Source: Leptospira biflexa (lineage in GTDB: Bacteria > Spirochaetota > Leptospiria > Turneriellales > DYLW01). From it: 49,191 nt of DNA. The position numbers were made by a program, and so were the translations under genes. Positions 8,307-17,921 of the stretch are shown piece after piece. Below the pieces are notes generated by a model. That model saw only the letters and a list, made by a program, of their open reading frames with translations, was not told the origin of the DNA and searched no databases. The DNA is taken from positions 1 to 49,191 of the forward strand of contig DYOA01000018.1 of NCBI GenBank assembly GCA_020720785.1, written 5' to 3'. Position 1 is the first letter of the stretch. The number at the start of each line of letters is the position of its first letter.

Positions 8307-8819
8307 ATGGGATACTTTAAAGAAATATGGAATACCGCAAGCAGTGTTTTTGAGGGAATGGTGGTTACCTTCTCTTATTTGTTCAAGGATCCCATTACGG
8401 TTCAGTATCCGGATCGTATGGAAAGACCGCTGGAGGAAACCCTTCCTGAGGGCTACCGGGGTACTCTTTCTGTGGATATTGAAACCTGTACTTCCTGCGG
8501 TAACTGCATGCGGGCATGCCCCATCGACTGCATTGATTTAAAAGGGGCAAAGACGGAACGTAAAAAGGGCCTCACCTTAATTTATTTTAATATTAATATA
8601 GCAAAATGTATGTACTGTAATCTCTGCGTGGAAGCCTGTCCCACAAAACCTTCTTCCATCTTCTTTAACAAATCCTTTGAAGGTTCCACCTCCAGCGTGA
8701 TGGATCTGGTTTTGAAATTTGTTCCGGATGCGGAAGTCCGCATTCGGCAGCAGGAAGCCGATGAGTTGGAGTTAAAAAAGCAAAGGGAAGCGGCTGTGGC
8801 CGCGGAAGCCCAGGGATAA
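8307..8819 (+). CDS. nuoI: NADH-quinone oxidoreductase subunit I (8Fe ferredoxin type)
   Basis: Carries the two 4Fe-4S clusters N6a and N6b that pass electrons to NuoB. Two full motifs are visible: Cys 61/64/67/71 in CTSCGNCMRACP and Cys 101/104/107/111 in CMYCNLCVEACP. 170 residues, with an amphipathic N-terminus that would lie on the membrane and a charged Glu/Lys/Ala-rich tail. GAGGAT precedes the ATG. In a standard operon nuoEFG would sit between D and H; here they are absent, so the source of electrons reaching NuoI is not encoded in this window. Confidence 0.96.
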   Translation: MGYFKEIWNTASSVFEGMVVTFSYLFKDPITVQYPDRMERPLEETLPEGYRGTLSVDIETCTSCGNCMRACPIDCIDLKGAKTERKKGLTLIYFNINIAKCMYCNLCVEACPTKPSSIFFNKSFEGSTSSVMDLVLKFVPDAEVRIRQQEADELELKKQREAAVAAEAQG

Positions 8820-8829
8820 AGGGGGGGAT

Positions 8830-9369
8830 GTGGAAGCATTAATAAAAGATGGTCTTTTCTATTTTACTGTCGCGGTTACCCTGGGAGGGGCGTCCGTGGT
8901 GGCCTTTTCCCGCAGTATCATTTATGCTGCCGTGGGTCTGATTTTTGCCCTGATGGGGGTTGCCGGATTGTATGTGTACCTGAGTGCGGATTTCATTGCC
9001 GTAGCCCAGGTCATGATTTACGTGGGAGGGGTGGTGATCCTGATTCTGTTTGCCCTTCTGCTCACCCAGGGGCTGGGTACTCTGGAGCTGTCCAATCCTC
9101 AGTTTAATACTCCTGCGGCTTTTGTGGTTGCGGTGTTTCTGGCCGGGATTCTTCTTTTTACCCTTTTGGGGACGCCGCTTTTCCAGAATCCATCTGTGTA
9201 TTCGGCCACCACCAAAAAAATCGGGAATCTTCTGCTCTCCCGGTATGTTCTGCCGTTTGAAATTATTTCTGTCTTGATAGTGGTGATCATCATGGGTGCA
9301 GCAGTGATGGTACGGAAAGAGCTTCTGGTATCTTCCAGGGAAGAAAGTGAGGATAAAAGTAATGATTAA
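8830..9369 (+). CDS. nuoJ: NADH-quinone oxidoreductase subunit J
   Basis: Membrane subunit of the E-channel region with five predicted helices. The central segment AQVMIYVGGVVILILFALLL is the conserved helix 3 with its pi-bulge. The start is GTG at 8830, preceded by a G-rich site; the overlapping ATG at 8828 is in another frame and stops at once. 179 residues. Its end overlaps nuoK by eight bases. Confidence 0.93.
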   Translation: MEALIKDGLFYFTVAVTLGGASVVAFSRSIIYAAVGLIFALMGVAGLYVYLSADFIAVAQVMIYVGGVVILILFALLLTQGLGTLELSNPQFNTPAAFVVAVFLAGILLFTLLGTPLFQNPSVYSATTKKIGNLLLSRYVLPFEIISVLIVVIIMGAAVMVRKELLVSSREESEDKSND

Positions 9370-9670
9370 CCTGTATTCTTTTTTAATTATTGGTATTTTT
9401 CTGTTTGTTCTGGGAATTTATACGGTTTTTACCCGTAAAAATATCATTGGTATTCTGATGGGGATTGAACTCATGCTGAATGCGGCCAGCCTGAATTTTG
9501 TCGCGTTTAACTTTTACAGGGGGATGGCCACCGTTTCCGGCCATGTGTTTTCCGCATTTATCATTGTTCTGGCAGCGGCGGAGGCGGTGGTTGCCCTGGC
9601 CATTGTTTTGGCAGTGTTCCAGCAAAGGAAAAGCCTGGATATTGACCAGGTGAATGAATTGAGAGGCTAA
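9362..9670 (+). CDS. nuoK: NADH-quinone oxidoreductase subunit K
   Basis: Small three-helix membrane subunit related to MrpC. Both key membrane glutamates are at the expected places: Glu 36 in GIELMLNAASL and Glu 74 in AAAEAVVALA, forming part of the proton path between NuoH and the antiporter-like subunits. 102 residues from the ATG at 9362, which has GTGAGG about ten bases upstream inside nuoJ. An in-frame GTG at 9347 would add five residues. Confidence 0.95.
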   Translation: MINLYSFLIIGIFLFVLGIYTVFTRKNIIGILMGIELMLNAASLNFVAFNFYRGMATVSGHVFSAFIIVLAAAEAVVALAIVLAVFQQRKSLDIDQVNELRG

Positions 9671-9672
9671 AG

Positions 9673-11718
9673 ATGGAGTGGATAAAAGATTATATTTGGG
9701 TGATCCCATTTTCCCCTTTTGTGGGGTTTCTCATCGCCGGGATCAATGCTTTTTCCGGAGATAAAATTTTCGGGAGGGCATCCAAAAGAATTATTATGAT
9801 TACTTCCCCGGCAGCGGTGGCGGTATCCCTGACTGTTGCGATTATTGCCTTTCTGCATATTCTTTCCCTGGATCATGAGCACCGGATTTTGGTGAATCAT
9901 GTGTATTCCTGGCTGGTGACAGGCAATCTTTCGGCAGCGGCGGCATTTACCATTGATCCCTTGTCCATGGTTATGGCCCTGGTGGTGACCGGGGTTGGCT
10001 TTCTCATCCATGTTTATTCCGTGGGTTACATGCATGAAGATAAATCCTTCTCCCGCTACATGGCATATTTGAATTTATTTACATTTTCCATGCTCCTCCT
10101 TGTACTGGGGGACAATATCCTGCTGCTGTTCATCGGATGGGAAGGGGTTGGGCTGTGTTCCTACCTTCTGATTGGTTTTTGGTTCAATGGCCGTGCGAAT
10201 GCCATGGCGGGGATGAAAGCCTTTATTGTCAACCGCATTGGGGATTTTGGTTTCATTATTGGAATTTTTCTTTTGTTCTGGGGTATGGTGCAGTATGCGG
10301 ATGCCACCACGGTCAGCTTCCGTGAGATGAAGCCGCTGGTGGAAAAAATGCCGGGATGGTATATCACCGCCATTGTGGTATCTCTCTTTATTGGAGCCAC
10401 GGGAAAATCCGCCCAGATTCCTTTGTATGTATGGCTCCCGGACGCTATGGCTGGCCCCACCCCGGTTTCCGCTCTGATCCACGCAGCCACGATGGTGACT
10501 GCCGGGGTTTACATGATTGGGAGACTCAGCTTTGTGTTTACTTTATCGCCCATGGGTCTGACCATTATTTCCATCATTGCTGTTTTCACGGCATTTTTTG
10601 CCGCCACCGTGGGACTAACCCAGTATGACATCAAGAAAGTCCTGGCGTATTCCACCGTGAGCCAGTTGGGATATATGTTCATCGGGATGGGGGCGGGAGC
10701 ATATTCCGCCGGCATTTTTCACCTGATGACCCATGCCTTTTTCAAAGGACTGTTATTCCTTGGTTCCGGCTCTGTGATTATGGCCATGCACCATGAACAG
10801 GACATGCGTAAAATGGGCGGGCTCCGGAAAAAAATTCCCATCACGTTTTATACGTTTCTGATTGGCACCATTACCATTGCCGGGGTTCCCGGTTTTGCCG
10901 GATTTTTCAGCAAGGATGAAATCCTGTGGAAAGCTTTTTCCAATGGAAACCATATTCTTCCCTGGCTACCCACGTTTATCTGGGTTCTGGGGGTCATCAC
11001 TGCCGGTTTAACCGCTTTTTATATGTTCCGCCTGTTGTTCATGACCTTTTTTGGGGATTACCGTGGGGATCACCATACCTGGGATCACATGCACGAATCT
11101 CCAGCTACCATGACCATTCCACTGGTTCTTCTGGCGGTATTGTCCATGTTTGGTGGATACCTGGGGGTTCCGGAAGCCCTGGGAGGCAGCAACGCCATCC
11201 ACCATTGGCTGGAACCCGTGCTCACAGAGCCCCATCATGAGGGGCACCATTCCCACGCTTTGGAATACACTCTGATGGGTATTTCCGTGGGTGTTGCCTT
11301 CCTGGGCATTTTTCTGGCCTATTATTTTTATATGGTAAAAAAAGAAATCCCCAAAAAAATTGTCCGGGCCATTCCGGCTCTGCACGCTTTGGTATACGAT
11401 AAATACCGGGTGGATGAGTTTTACCAAGCCTATGTGATCAACCCACTGCTGGCCATCCAGAGAGGGTTGCGCTGGTTTGATATTCACATTGTGGATGGAT
11501 TTGTCAATTATGTGGCCAGTGTGATGAAGTTTTTCTCCCAGATGCAAGGCAATTTTGACAAAAATTATGTGGACGGAACCGTCAATGGCGTAGCCACGGT
11601 GATCCAGTGGACAGGGAAAACCCTGCGTCTGGTTCAAAATGGACTGGCCACCCAGTACTTCTTTTACATTATTGGCGGAGTAGTGATGATATATTTTGCG
11701 AAGATATTGTTTTTATAA
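9673..11718 (+). CDS. nuoL: NADH-quinone oxidoreductase subunit L
   Basis: Distal antiporter-like proton-pumping subunit with the long lateral helix. The conserved charges are visible: Glu 157 in FIGWEGVGLCSY and Lys 245 in GATGKSAQIPL, followed by LPDAMAGPTPVSALIHAATM. The His-rich loop near residues 515-530 is variable in the family. 681 residues is longer than E. coli NuoL (613) owing to the C-terminal extension. GAGAGG precedes the ATG, two bases after the nuoK stop. Confidence 0.96.
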   Translation: MEWIKDYIWVIPFSPFVGFLIAGINAFSGDKIFGRASKRIIMITSPAAVAVSLTVAIIAFLHILSLDHEHRILVNHVYSWLVTGNLSAAAAFTIDPLSMVMALVVTGVGFLIHVYSVGYMHEDKSFSRYMAYLNLFTFSMLLLVLGDNILLLFIGWEGVGLCSYLLIGFWFNGRANAMAGMKAFIVNRIGDFGFIIGIFLLFWGMVQYADATTVSFREMKPLVEKMPGWYITAIVVSLFIGATGKSAQIPLYVWLPDAMAGPTPVSALIHAATMVTAGVYMIGRLSFVFTLSPMGLTIISIIAVFTAFFAATVGLTQYDIKKVLAYSTVSQLGYMFIGMGAGAYSAGIFHLMTHAFFKGLLFLGSGSVIMAMHHEQDMRKMGGLRKKIPITFYTFLIGTITIAGVPGFAGFFSKDEILWKAFSNGNHILPWLPTFIWVLGVITAGLTAFYMFRLLFMTFFGDYRGDHHTWDHMHESPATMTIPLVLLAVLSMFGGYLGVPEALGGSNAIHHWLEPVLTEPHHEGHHSHALEYTLMGISVGVAFLGIFLAYYFYMVKKEIPKKIVRAIPALHALVYDKYRVDEFYQAYVINPLLAIQRGLRWFDIHIVDGFVNYVASVMKFFSQMQGNFDKNYVDGTVNGVATVIQWTGKTLRLVQNGLATQYFFYIIGGVVMIYFAKILFL

Positions 11719-11762
11719 AAAATATAAAAAAGGATTTAAGGTAAAAACTTAAGGAGGACCCC

Positions 11763-13322
11763 TTGGAAAATTATTTGCTTAGTTTATTGATATTTATCCC
11801 ATTAGCCGGAGCTCTGGTTATTCTCTTTATTCCGTCCGGAAGAGACAGCCTGGTTCGCTATACAGCGGTGGCGGTTACTGCCATTCCGCTTGTACTGGCC
11901 TATCTGGTTTATGCCCGGTTTAATCCCGCATTATTCGGCATTGATGATATCACCCAGTTTCAGTTTGTGGAAAAATATTCCTGGATTCCATCCTTTAATA
12001 TCTTTTATCATATTGGCGTGGATGGGCTTTCCATTACCATGATCATTCTCACCGCTCTGGTTGCCTTTGTGGGGGTGTTCGCATCTTTCAGTATCAAGAA
12101 AGCAGTGAAAGCCTATTTTGCCCTCTATCTTCTTCTGGTCACCGCCATGATGGGGGTTTTCCTGGCCCTGGATTTCTTCCTTTTCTATATTTTCTGGGAA
12201 GTGATGCTGTTGCCCATGTACTTCCTGATTGGTATCTGGGGAGGTCCCAGAAAGGAATATGCGGCCATCAAGTTTTTCTTATACACATTATTCGGATCTG
12301 TGTTTATGCTTCTGGTCATGTTGCTGTTCTATTTCTCCACCGGCTCCTTCTCACTGGTGGAAATGTCCAGTGTGATGATTTCCGGTAATTACCCCTCCTA
12401 CCTGTCCATTGAATGGTTGCGGCTTGCCGCATGGATTGCCCTCTTTGTGGGATTTGCCATAAAAATCCCGGCGTTTCCGTTCCATACTTGGCTTCCGGAT
12501 GCCCACGTGGAAGCTCCCACTGCCATTTCTGTGATCCTGGCCGGGGTGCTTCTGAAAATGGGAACATACGGATTGCTCCGGATTTCCTATCCTCTGTTTC
12601 CGGTGGAGACCCGCATTCTGGCCCCCTATTTTCTGGGTGCTCTGGGGGTGGTCAACATTATCTATGGTGCTTTAGTGGCCATGGCCCAGACTGACCTGAA
12701 GAAAATGATTGCATACTCCAGTATAAGCCACATGGGTTATGTGATGCTGGGGATGGCTTCCTTTACCGTGGAAGGTTTGAATGGAGCTCTTTTCCAGATG
12801 TTCAACCATGGAACCATCACTTCCATGCTGTTTATTTTAGTGGGGGTTGTCTATGAAAGAGCCCACCACAGGGAAATCAACGGCTTTGGCGGAATGGCGT
12901 CCATTACCCCCAAATACGCGGCGTTGACTGCGTTTGCTTTTTTTGCCGGACTGGGTCTTCCTGGTTTATCCGGTTTTATCTCAGAAGTTCTGGTTCTGAT
13001 GGGATCCTTCCGTACTTATAAGCTTCTGACCATCATTGCGGCCACCGGCGTTATCCTCACAGCGGCGTACCTGCTCTGGGCATACCTGAGAATTTTCTTT
13101 GGTGAGAAAAATGAAAAATATAAAGATATGGCAGATATTAATTTCACAGAATCTTTTAGCCTGGTTCCTGTGGGAATCTTTGTGATTCTTTTTGGGGTGT
13201 ACCCGGCACCGTATCTGAAAATGGTGGAACCCACCATGACCCATCTCAATAATCTGATTACCAAGGGTACACAGGTATCCATGCAGACCGGATTTTTGGA
13301 TGTGATCCGCGGATTGTTTTAA
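11763..13322 (+). CDS. nuoM: NADH-quinone oxidoreductase subunit M
   Basis: Antiporter-like proton-pumping subunit, 519 residues. Glu 146 in FWEVMLLPMYF and Lys 234 in GFAIKIPAFPFHTW are the functional membrane charges, close to the E. coli numbering. The start is a TTG at 11763, chosen because AAGGAGG ends five bases upstream and the protein then begins with the normal first helix; no in-frame ATG fits. The 44-base gap after nuoL is the largest inside the operon but holds no obvious hairpin. Confidence 0.95.
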   Translation: MENYLLSLLIFIPLAGALVILFIPSGRDSLVRYTAVAVTAIPLVLAYLVYARFNPALFGIDDITQFQFVEKYSWIPSFNIFYHIGVDGLSITMIILTALVAFVGVFASFSIKKAVKAYFALYLLLVTAMMGVFLALDFFLFYIFWEVMLLPMYFLIGIWGGPRKEYAAIKFFLYTLFGSVFMLLVMLLFYFSTGSFSLVEMSSVMISGNYPSYLSIEWLRLAAWIALFVGFAIKIPAFPFHTWLPDAHVEAPTAISVILAGVLLKMGTYGLLRISYPLFPVETRILAPYFLGALGVVNIIYGALVAMAQTDLKKMIAYSSISHMGYVMLGMASFTVEGLNGALFQMFNHGTITSMLFILVGVVYERAHHREINGFGGMASITPKYAALTAFAFFAGLGLPGLSGFISEVLVLMGSFRTYKLLTIIAATGVILTAAYLLWAYLRIFFGEKNEKYKDMADINFTESFSLVPVGIFVILFGVYPAPYLKMVEPTMTHLNNLITKGTQVSMQTGFLDVIRGLF

Positions 13323-13333
13323 AGGAAATAAAC

Positions 13334-14803
13334 ATGCAGCTTGGTATCCAGAACTTTATTCCAGAGATTATCCTGACCACCGGTATTTTTTTGACCCTAC
13401 TTTTTAACGCACGTGCTTCCTGGGTTACCCGGGGAATCTCTTTCACCGTTTCCATCACCATGGCCATTGCATCCCTTCTGGCATTGGCTTTTGTGGTGGA
13501 TTTCTCCCAAACCCAAACTGCATTTATGGGGATTCTTTCTTTTGACCCCATAGCCAATGTGTTCCGAATCCTTTTTTATGTCCTGCTGGTGTTTATTATC
13601 CTGCATGCATTCCACTCCTCGGAAATACGGGATTATCTTTTTGGGGAAAATATAATCCTGATGATGGCCTCCACCATTGGCATGGTTCTGATGGTTTCCG
13701 CCAATGACCTGTTAATGACCTATCTGGCCATTGAAATCGTGAGTCTCACTGCTTATCTGATGACCGGATTTCGCCCCAGGGATAAAAACGCATCGGAAGC
13801 CGCCATAAAATATGTCCTCTTTGGAGGGGTAGCTTCCGCCGTGATGCTTTTTGGAATGAGTTATCTGTATGGGATGGCCCGTACTCTGGACATTCGGGAA
13901 ATGATTCTGTATTTGGGCCAGTATCAGGAAAACCCGTCTCTGGTGACCCTGGCCTATATTTTTCTGCTGGTGGGTTTCTTTTATAAAATTGCGGCTGTCC
14001 CGTTTCATGCATGGAGCCCGGATGTTTACCAGAGTGCTTCCACTCCGGTGACAGCGTTTTTTTCCATCGGTCCCAAGGCTGCCGGCTTGGGGGTTTTATT
14101 CCGCTTTCTGTATACATATCCCAATCCGGGGGTGGAATCCGAGTTGGGTGTACTCATCGGCGTTATTTCTGCTCTTACTATGACCGTGGGCAACCTCACC
14201 GCTTTGCGGCAGGAAAACATTAAAAGAATGCTGGCGTATAGCAGTATTGCCCATGCCGGATATATGATGATGGGGCTTGTTGTTTTTAATGCAACCGGAG
14301 TAAAAGCGGTCATGTTTTATCTGTTTGCGTATTTTGCCATGAATCTGGGAGCTTTTGTAGTCATCACCATTATTATCAATGCATGGGGCACCGAACGGAT
14401 TGAAGATTACCGGGAATTAGCCTGGAAAGGCGGGGTCCATACCTTTCTGGCTGTGATTTTTGCCGTCTTTCTGTTTTCTTTGGCCGGAATTCCGCCTTTT
14501 GCGGGGTTTATTGGGAAATGGTATCTTTTTGCTGCTCTGGTGGAAAAAGGTTCCGGCTACTACTGGCTGGCCGTCATTGGGGTGCTGAATTCTGTGGTGG
14601 GGCTTTTTTATTATGCAAGAGTCATCAAAAAATTGTTTCTGGACAGATACGAAAATCCCATGCTGATGGATATGAAAAACAAAGACTGGAAATTGGAGGC
14701 AGCGTTTGTGTATCCGGTGATGCTCACCGTTCTTGCGGTGGTTACCGTTGTCTTTGGGATTTTCTTTTCCCCGGTATTTGAATTCATGAACCGTATTCTG
14801 TGA
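13334..14803 (+). CDS. nuoN: NADH-quinone oxidoreductase subunit N
   Basis: Proximal antiporter-like subunit, 489 residues. Glu 134 in YLAIEIVSLTAYL and Lys 218 in GFFYKIAAVPFHAW match the essential charges, and a further Lys-containing helix (RMLAYSSIAHAGYMMMG) is present. AAAGGA lies before the ATG. It is the last nuo gene; its TGA overlaps the GTG start of the next gene, so the lipoprotein gene downstream is probably in the same transcript. Confidence 0.96.
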   Translation: MQLGIQNFIPEIILTTGIFLTLLFNARASWVTRGISFTVSITMAIASLLALAFVVDFSQTQTAFMGILSFDPIANVFRILFYVLLVFIILHAFHSSEIRDYLFGENIILMMASTIGMVLMVSANDLLMTYLAIEIVSLTAYLMTGFRPRDKNASEAAIKYVLFGGVASAVMLFGMSYLYGMARTLDIREMILYLGQYQENPSLVTLAYIFLLVGFFYKIAAVPFHAWSPDVYQSASTPVTAFFSIGPKAAGLGVLFRFLYTYPNPGVESELGVLIGVISALTMTVGNLTALRQENIKRMLAYSSIAHAGYMMMGLVVFNATGVKAVMFYLFAYFAMNLGAFVVITIIINAWGTERIEDYRELAWKGGVHTFLAVIFAVFLFSLAGIPPFAGFIGKWYLFAALVEKGSGYYWLAVIGVLNSVVGLFYYARVIKKLFLDRYENPMLMDMKNKDWKLEAAFVYPVMLTVLAVVTVVFGIFFSPVFEFMNRIL

Positions 14804-15474
14804 TTTACCGGATGCGAAGGCTTTTTGTTTTCATTTTGTTTATGGCCTTCGCGGTGTCCTGTTCCCGGAAAACATTTACCATACGCCTAGAGCCAGCAGA
14901 TGGTGATCTCAAAGACACCGCCGATGGAATTGCCATAGTAGAGGAGAAGGATTCCCGGGTTATTTTCAAAATTATCAGTCTGAATGACCTGCTCAAAGAA
15001 GAGCTGGATTCTCCCCCTCGGCCGGATGACCATAAAATCCGGGTTCCGGATGCCACCTATGTCCAGTTCATCACGGAAAATCTATCCGCAAAGCCCATAT
15101 TTTTTAATCCGGATAAAGCGTATTTTAAGCAGAATCCGGATTTTATCAACCGCAGAATTTCTATGGAGGAATTTGAGCAGAATTTTTCCTCCAGCTCATA
15201 CAAAATCATAGAATATGATAATTTATTTTCTGTCTATGACAAAACATGGAAGGATGACAAAAAGAAACTGGTATGCCTGCCGGGAATACCCTGCAAAATC
15301 CCCCCCGGTGGAAAAGTTTACCAGATTCTGCCGTTTACCCTGATTGTTCCCCGGGACAGAGTTATTTCCCTGGTTCTGGAGGCACCGTATATACTGAATC
15401 CGGAGGAAGTTTTTCGTGAAAAAAATAAAAAAAAGGATGTTCAAACAGAATTTTATTTAAAAAATATTCGGTGA
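14800..15474 (+). CDS. Putative lipoprotein of unknown function, downstream of nuoN
   Basis: 224 residues from a GTG that overlaps the nuoN stop (GTGA); an ATG at 14812 is the alternative. A basic start, hydrophobic segment and lipobox ending AVSC (Cys 21) mark a lipoprotein. The mature part is hydrophilic, mixed alpha/beta, with no domain I recognise and a Lys-rich end. It is sandwiched by a 4-base overlap with nuoN and a 4-base gap before the penicillin-binding protein gene, so it may be an accessory of either. Function unknown. Confidence 0.75.
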   Translation: MIYRMRRLFVFILFMAFAVSCSRKTFTIRLEPADGDLKDTADGIAIVEEKDSRVIFKIISLNDLLKEELDSPPRPDDHKIRVPDATYVQFITENLSAKPIFFNPDKAYFKQNPDFINRRISMEEFEQNFSSSSYKIIEYDNLFSVYDKTWKDDKKKLVCLPGIPCKIPPGGKVYQILPFTLIVPRDRVISLVLEAPYILNPEEVFREKNKKKDVQTEFYLKNIR

Positions 15475-15478
15475 TTAT

Positions 15479-17887
15479 ATGAATACAGTGATAACCTTTT
15501 TTTCTGTTCTTTCCCATAATATTGTGAATTATTTTTTTCCGGATAAAAATCCAGACGGTAAATCTGTCCGGAAATTTCTGGTGGTAATCACTGCGGGGTC
15601 GTTCATCCTTCTGTTTCCTTTGTTTTTATTATGGGCAGACATTGGCCGGATATATACTCTTAAAGAATACCGTCCGCCCATTCCATCCACTCTGCTGGAC
15701 AGGAAAGGCCGGGTGATAGCCACATATTTTACAGACAACCGGGTGATTCTCCAGGAAAAAGAAATCAATGACAAACTGATCCAAGCCTTCACTTCCATAG
15801 AGGACAATAACTTTTTCTCCCACTACGGTATTGATCTCCAGTCCATTTTTCGGGCATTTCTGAAAAATATGCTGGCCGGTTCCGTAAAGCAGGGGGGAAG
15901 TACCATCACCCAGCAGCTCGCCAAAGTCATTCTGACATCCAAAAAAAGGACTCTTACCAGAAAAGCCCGGGAGGCCATTCTGGCCATTGCCCTGGAACAG
16001 TTTTTTACCAAAAAGCAGATCATTACTTTATATTTTAACGAAATTTATCTGGGCCATGGGAATTATGGGGTGGAGGCCGCCGCACGCTTCTATTTTAACA
16101 AGTCCTCCACGGAGCTGGAATACTATGAGGCGGCCATTCTGGCCAGTTTGCCATCGGCTCCCAATTCTTTTTCTCCTTTGAAAAATCCCAAATTGTCCTT
16201 TTATCGTTCCCGGGCGGTTCTTTATAACATGTTTGCCATGGGTCATATAGACCGCCAAACCATGTATACCCAGATAAAGGAAATGCTGCATTTTTATGAA
16301 ACCATAAATACGTCCCCGGATGTGACTGCGTTTGGAAACCGGACAGACAAGGCTCCGTATTTTGCGGAATGGATGCGTGGTATCCTGGAAAAAAAATTAG
16401 GGAAAAAAGGTCTGTATACGGGGGGATATAAAATTTACTCCAGTCTGGATCTGGACCACCAGGCCATTGCCCAGGATGAATTATGGAGGGCACTGGAAAG
16501 ACAGAACAAGGTATCATCCGGATTTCAGTTTCACCGCCAGATAGAAATTGCTGAGAAATATACCCACATTCTTCCGTTGCTTCAGCTTGCGTTTGATTTG
16601 CCGGAGAATGATAATCCCCGCACATTGAAACAGTATGAAATTGCCCTGAAATTTTCCCGCGAACTGATGGAATACACAGATTTAATTAATCTGGGGACTG
16701 GCGGTGTCCGGTATCTGGATGAAACTCTGGTGTATTTAAGAAAGAACTCCATAACCGCATCGGTGGATCATGTTCAGGGTGCATTCATAGAGATGGACAA
16801 CCTGACCGGAGAGGTGACGGCCATGGTGGGGGGTATGCCTTTTTCCTCCCAAAACCAGATGAACCGGGCCATCCAGATAAAAAGACAACCCGGCTCCACG
16901 TTCAAGGCTCTGCTTTATTCCGCCGCCATCGATACAAAGAAACTCACCCAGGCCAGCGTCTACCCGGACACACCGGTGGTTTTTCTGGACCCTGCGGGAG
17001 GAAGCTGGATTCCCTCCAACTACGCCGGGGATTTCCGGGGATTTATTACAGCCAGAGAAGCTCTCCAGTATTCTGTGAATCTGGTTTCCATTGCCATAGC
17101 CCGGGATGTTGGTTTGGCTGCCATCATTCCCCGCCTGGCCGATTTGTTATCCATTGACCGTAGCCAGATTCCTGTTAATTTGTCCATTGCATTGGGGACT
17201 TATGAGGTTTCTCCATACCAGATGACCCGGGCCATATCCGTAATCCCCAATGGAGGCAATGCCATCCAGCCGGTGTTTTACACGAAAATTGTGGATGAAA
17301 CCGGAAATATTTTTGATAAAGTACAGACAGGAAAAATAAACAAATCCGGGGTAATATCTGCATCTGCCTGTGCGGTCATGGATGATATGCTCCGCAATGT
17401 GGTGAATTCCGGAACGGGCACAAAAATCCGGTCTGTGGGGTACACTGGCTATGCTGCCGGAAAAACAGGGACCACCAGCAATTTCCGGGATGCCTGGTTC
17501 ACCGGTTATAACCACCGCTATAGCTCCACCATCTGGATTGGTTATGACCGTTCCAGCCGGACACTGGGTAATGGGCAGAGCGGTGGTAATATTGTCACTC
17601 CGGTATGGGGGAACTACCAGCGGCGGTTGGCTCCCACCATAAAGGATGAGCAATCCGTTGCCAAATTCGGTAGCATCGTTTATACGAACGTGTGTGGCTC
17701 CACCGGCTTGCTTCCCCATGAAGGCTGTGACCGGATCTATAATATGGGATTTATTCCTGGAACCCAGCCCACAGAAAAAGGTTCCGGTGGATTTTCCAGC
17801 GACGGAGGTAGTGTGGACCCTGGCAGACAAAATAACGGAAAAGAAGTGGTCACTCCGGATGATTTTTTTGGGAATGATAATTTTTAG
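15479..17887 (+). CDS. mrcA: Class A penicillin-binding protein (PBP1a type): glycosyltransferase / transpeptidase
   Basis: Bifunctional peptidoglycan synthase, 802 residues, anchored by one N-terminal helix (about residues 32-53). The GT51 domain shows the catalytic Glu 108 in SIEDNNFFSHYG, GGSTITQQLAK and the second Glu 188 in FNEIYLGHGNYG. The transpeptidase domain has S473-T-F-K476, S532-V-N534 and K662-T-G-T. The tail after about residue 740 is Gly/Ser/Asp-rich and probably disordered. A long insert (about 340-420) separates the domains, as in PBP1a proteins. It follows the lipoprotein gene after four bases and precedes dnaX. Confidence 0.93.
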   Translation: MNTVITFFSVLSHNIVNYFFPDKNPDGKSVRKFLVVITAGSFILLFPLFLLWADIGRIYTLKEYRPPIPSTLLDRKGRVIATYFTDNRVILQEKEINDKLIQAFTSIEDNNFFSHYGIDLQSIFRAFLKNMLAGSVKQGGSTITQQLAKVILTSKKRTLTRKAREAILAIALEQFFTKKQIITLYFNEIYLGHGNYGVEAAARFYFNKSSTELEYYEAAILASLPSAPNSFSPLKNPKLSFYRSRAVLYNMFAMGHIDRQTMYTQIKEMLHFYETINTSPDVTAFGNRTDKAPYFAEWMRGILEKKLGKKGLYTGGYKIYSSLDLDHQAIAQDELWRALERQNKVSSGFQFHRQIEIAEKYTHILPLLQLAFDLPENDNPRTLKQYEIALKFSRELMEYTDLINLGTGGVRYLDETLVYLRKNSITASVDHVQGAFIEMDNLTGEVTAMVGGMPFSSQNQMNRAIQIKRQPGSTFKALLYSAAIDTKKLTQASVYPDTPVVFLDPAGGSWIPSNYAGDFRGFITAREALQYSVNLVSIAIARDVGLAAIIPRLADLLSIDRSQIPVNLSIALGTYEVSPYQMTRAISVIPNGGNAIQPVFYTKIVDETGNIFDKVQTGKINKSGVISASACAVMDDMLRNVVNSGTGTKIRSVGYTGYAAGKTGTTSNFRDAWFTGYNHRYSSTIWIGYDRSSRTLGNGQSGGNIVTPVWGNYQRRLAPTIKDEQSVAKFGSIVYTNVCGSTGLLPHEGCDRIYNMGFIPGTQPTEKGSGGFSSDGGSVDPGRQNNGKEVVTPDDFFGNDNF

Positions 17888-17921
17888 AAAATGGTGAAAA
17901 TGTGACAGGGGTATAATACGG

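Noticed and set aside
11008..11637. Minus-strand open frame of about 209 codons opposite nuoL
   Set aside because: Antisense to the well-conserved NuoL C-terminal region; rich in His, Gln and Asn in a way typical of shadow frames.
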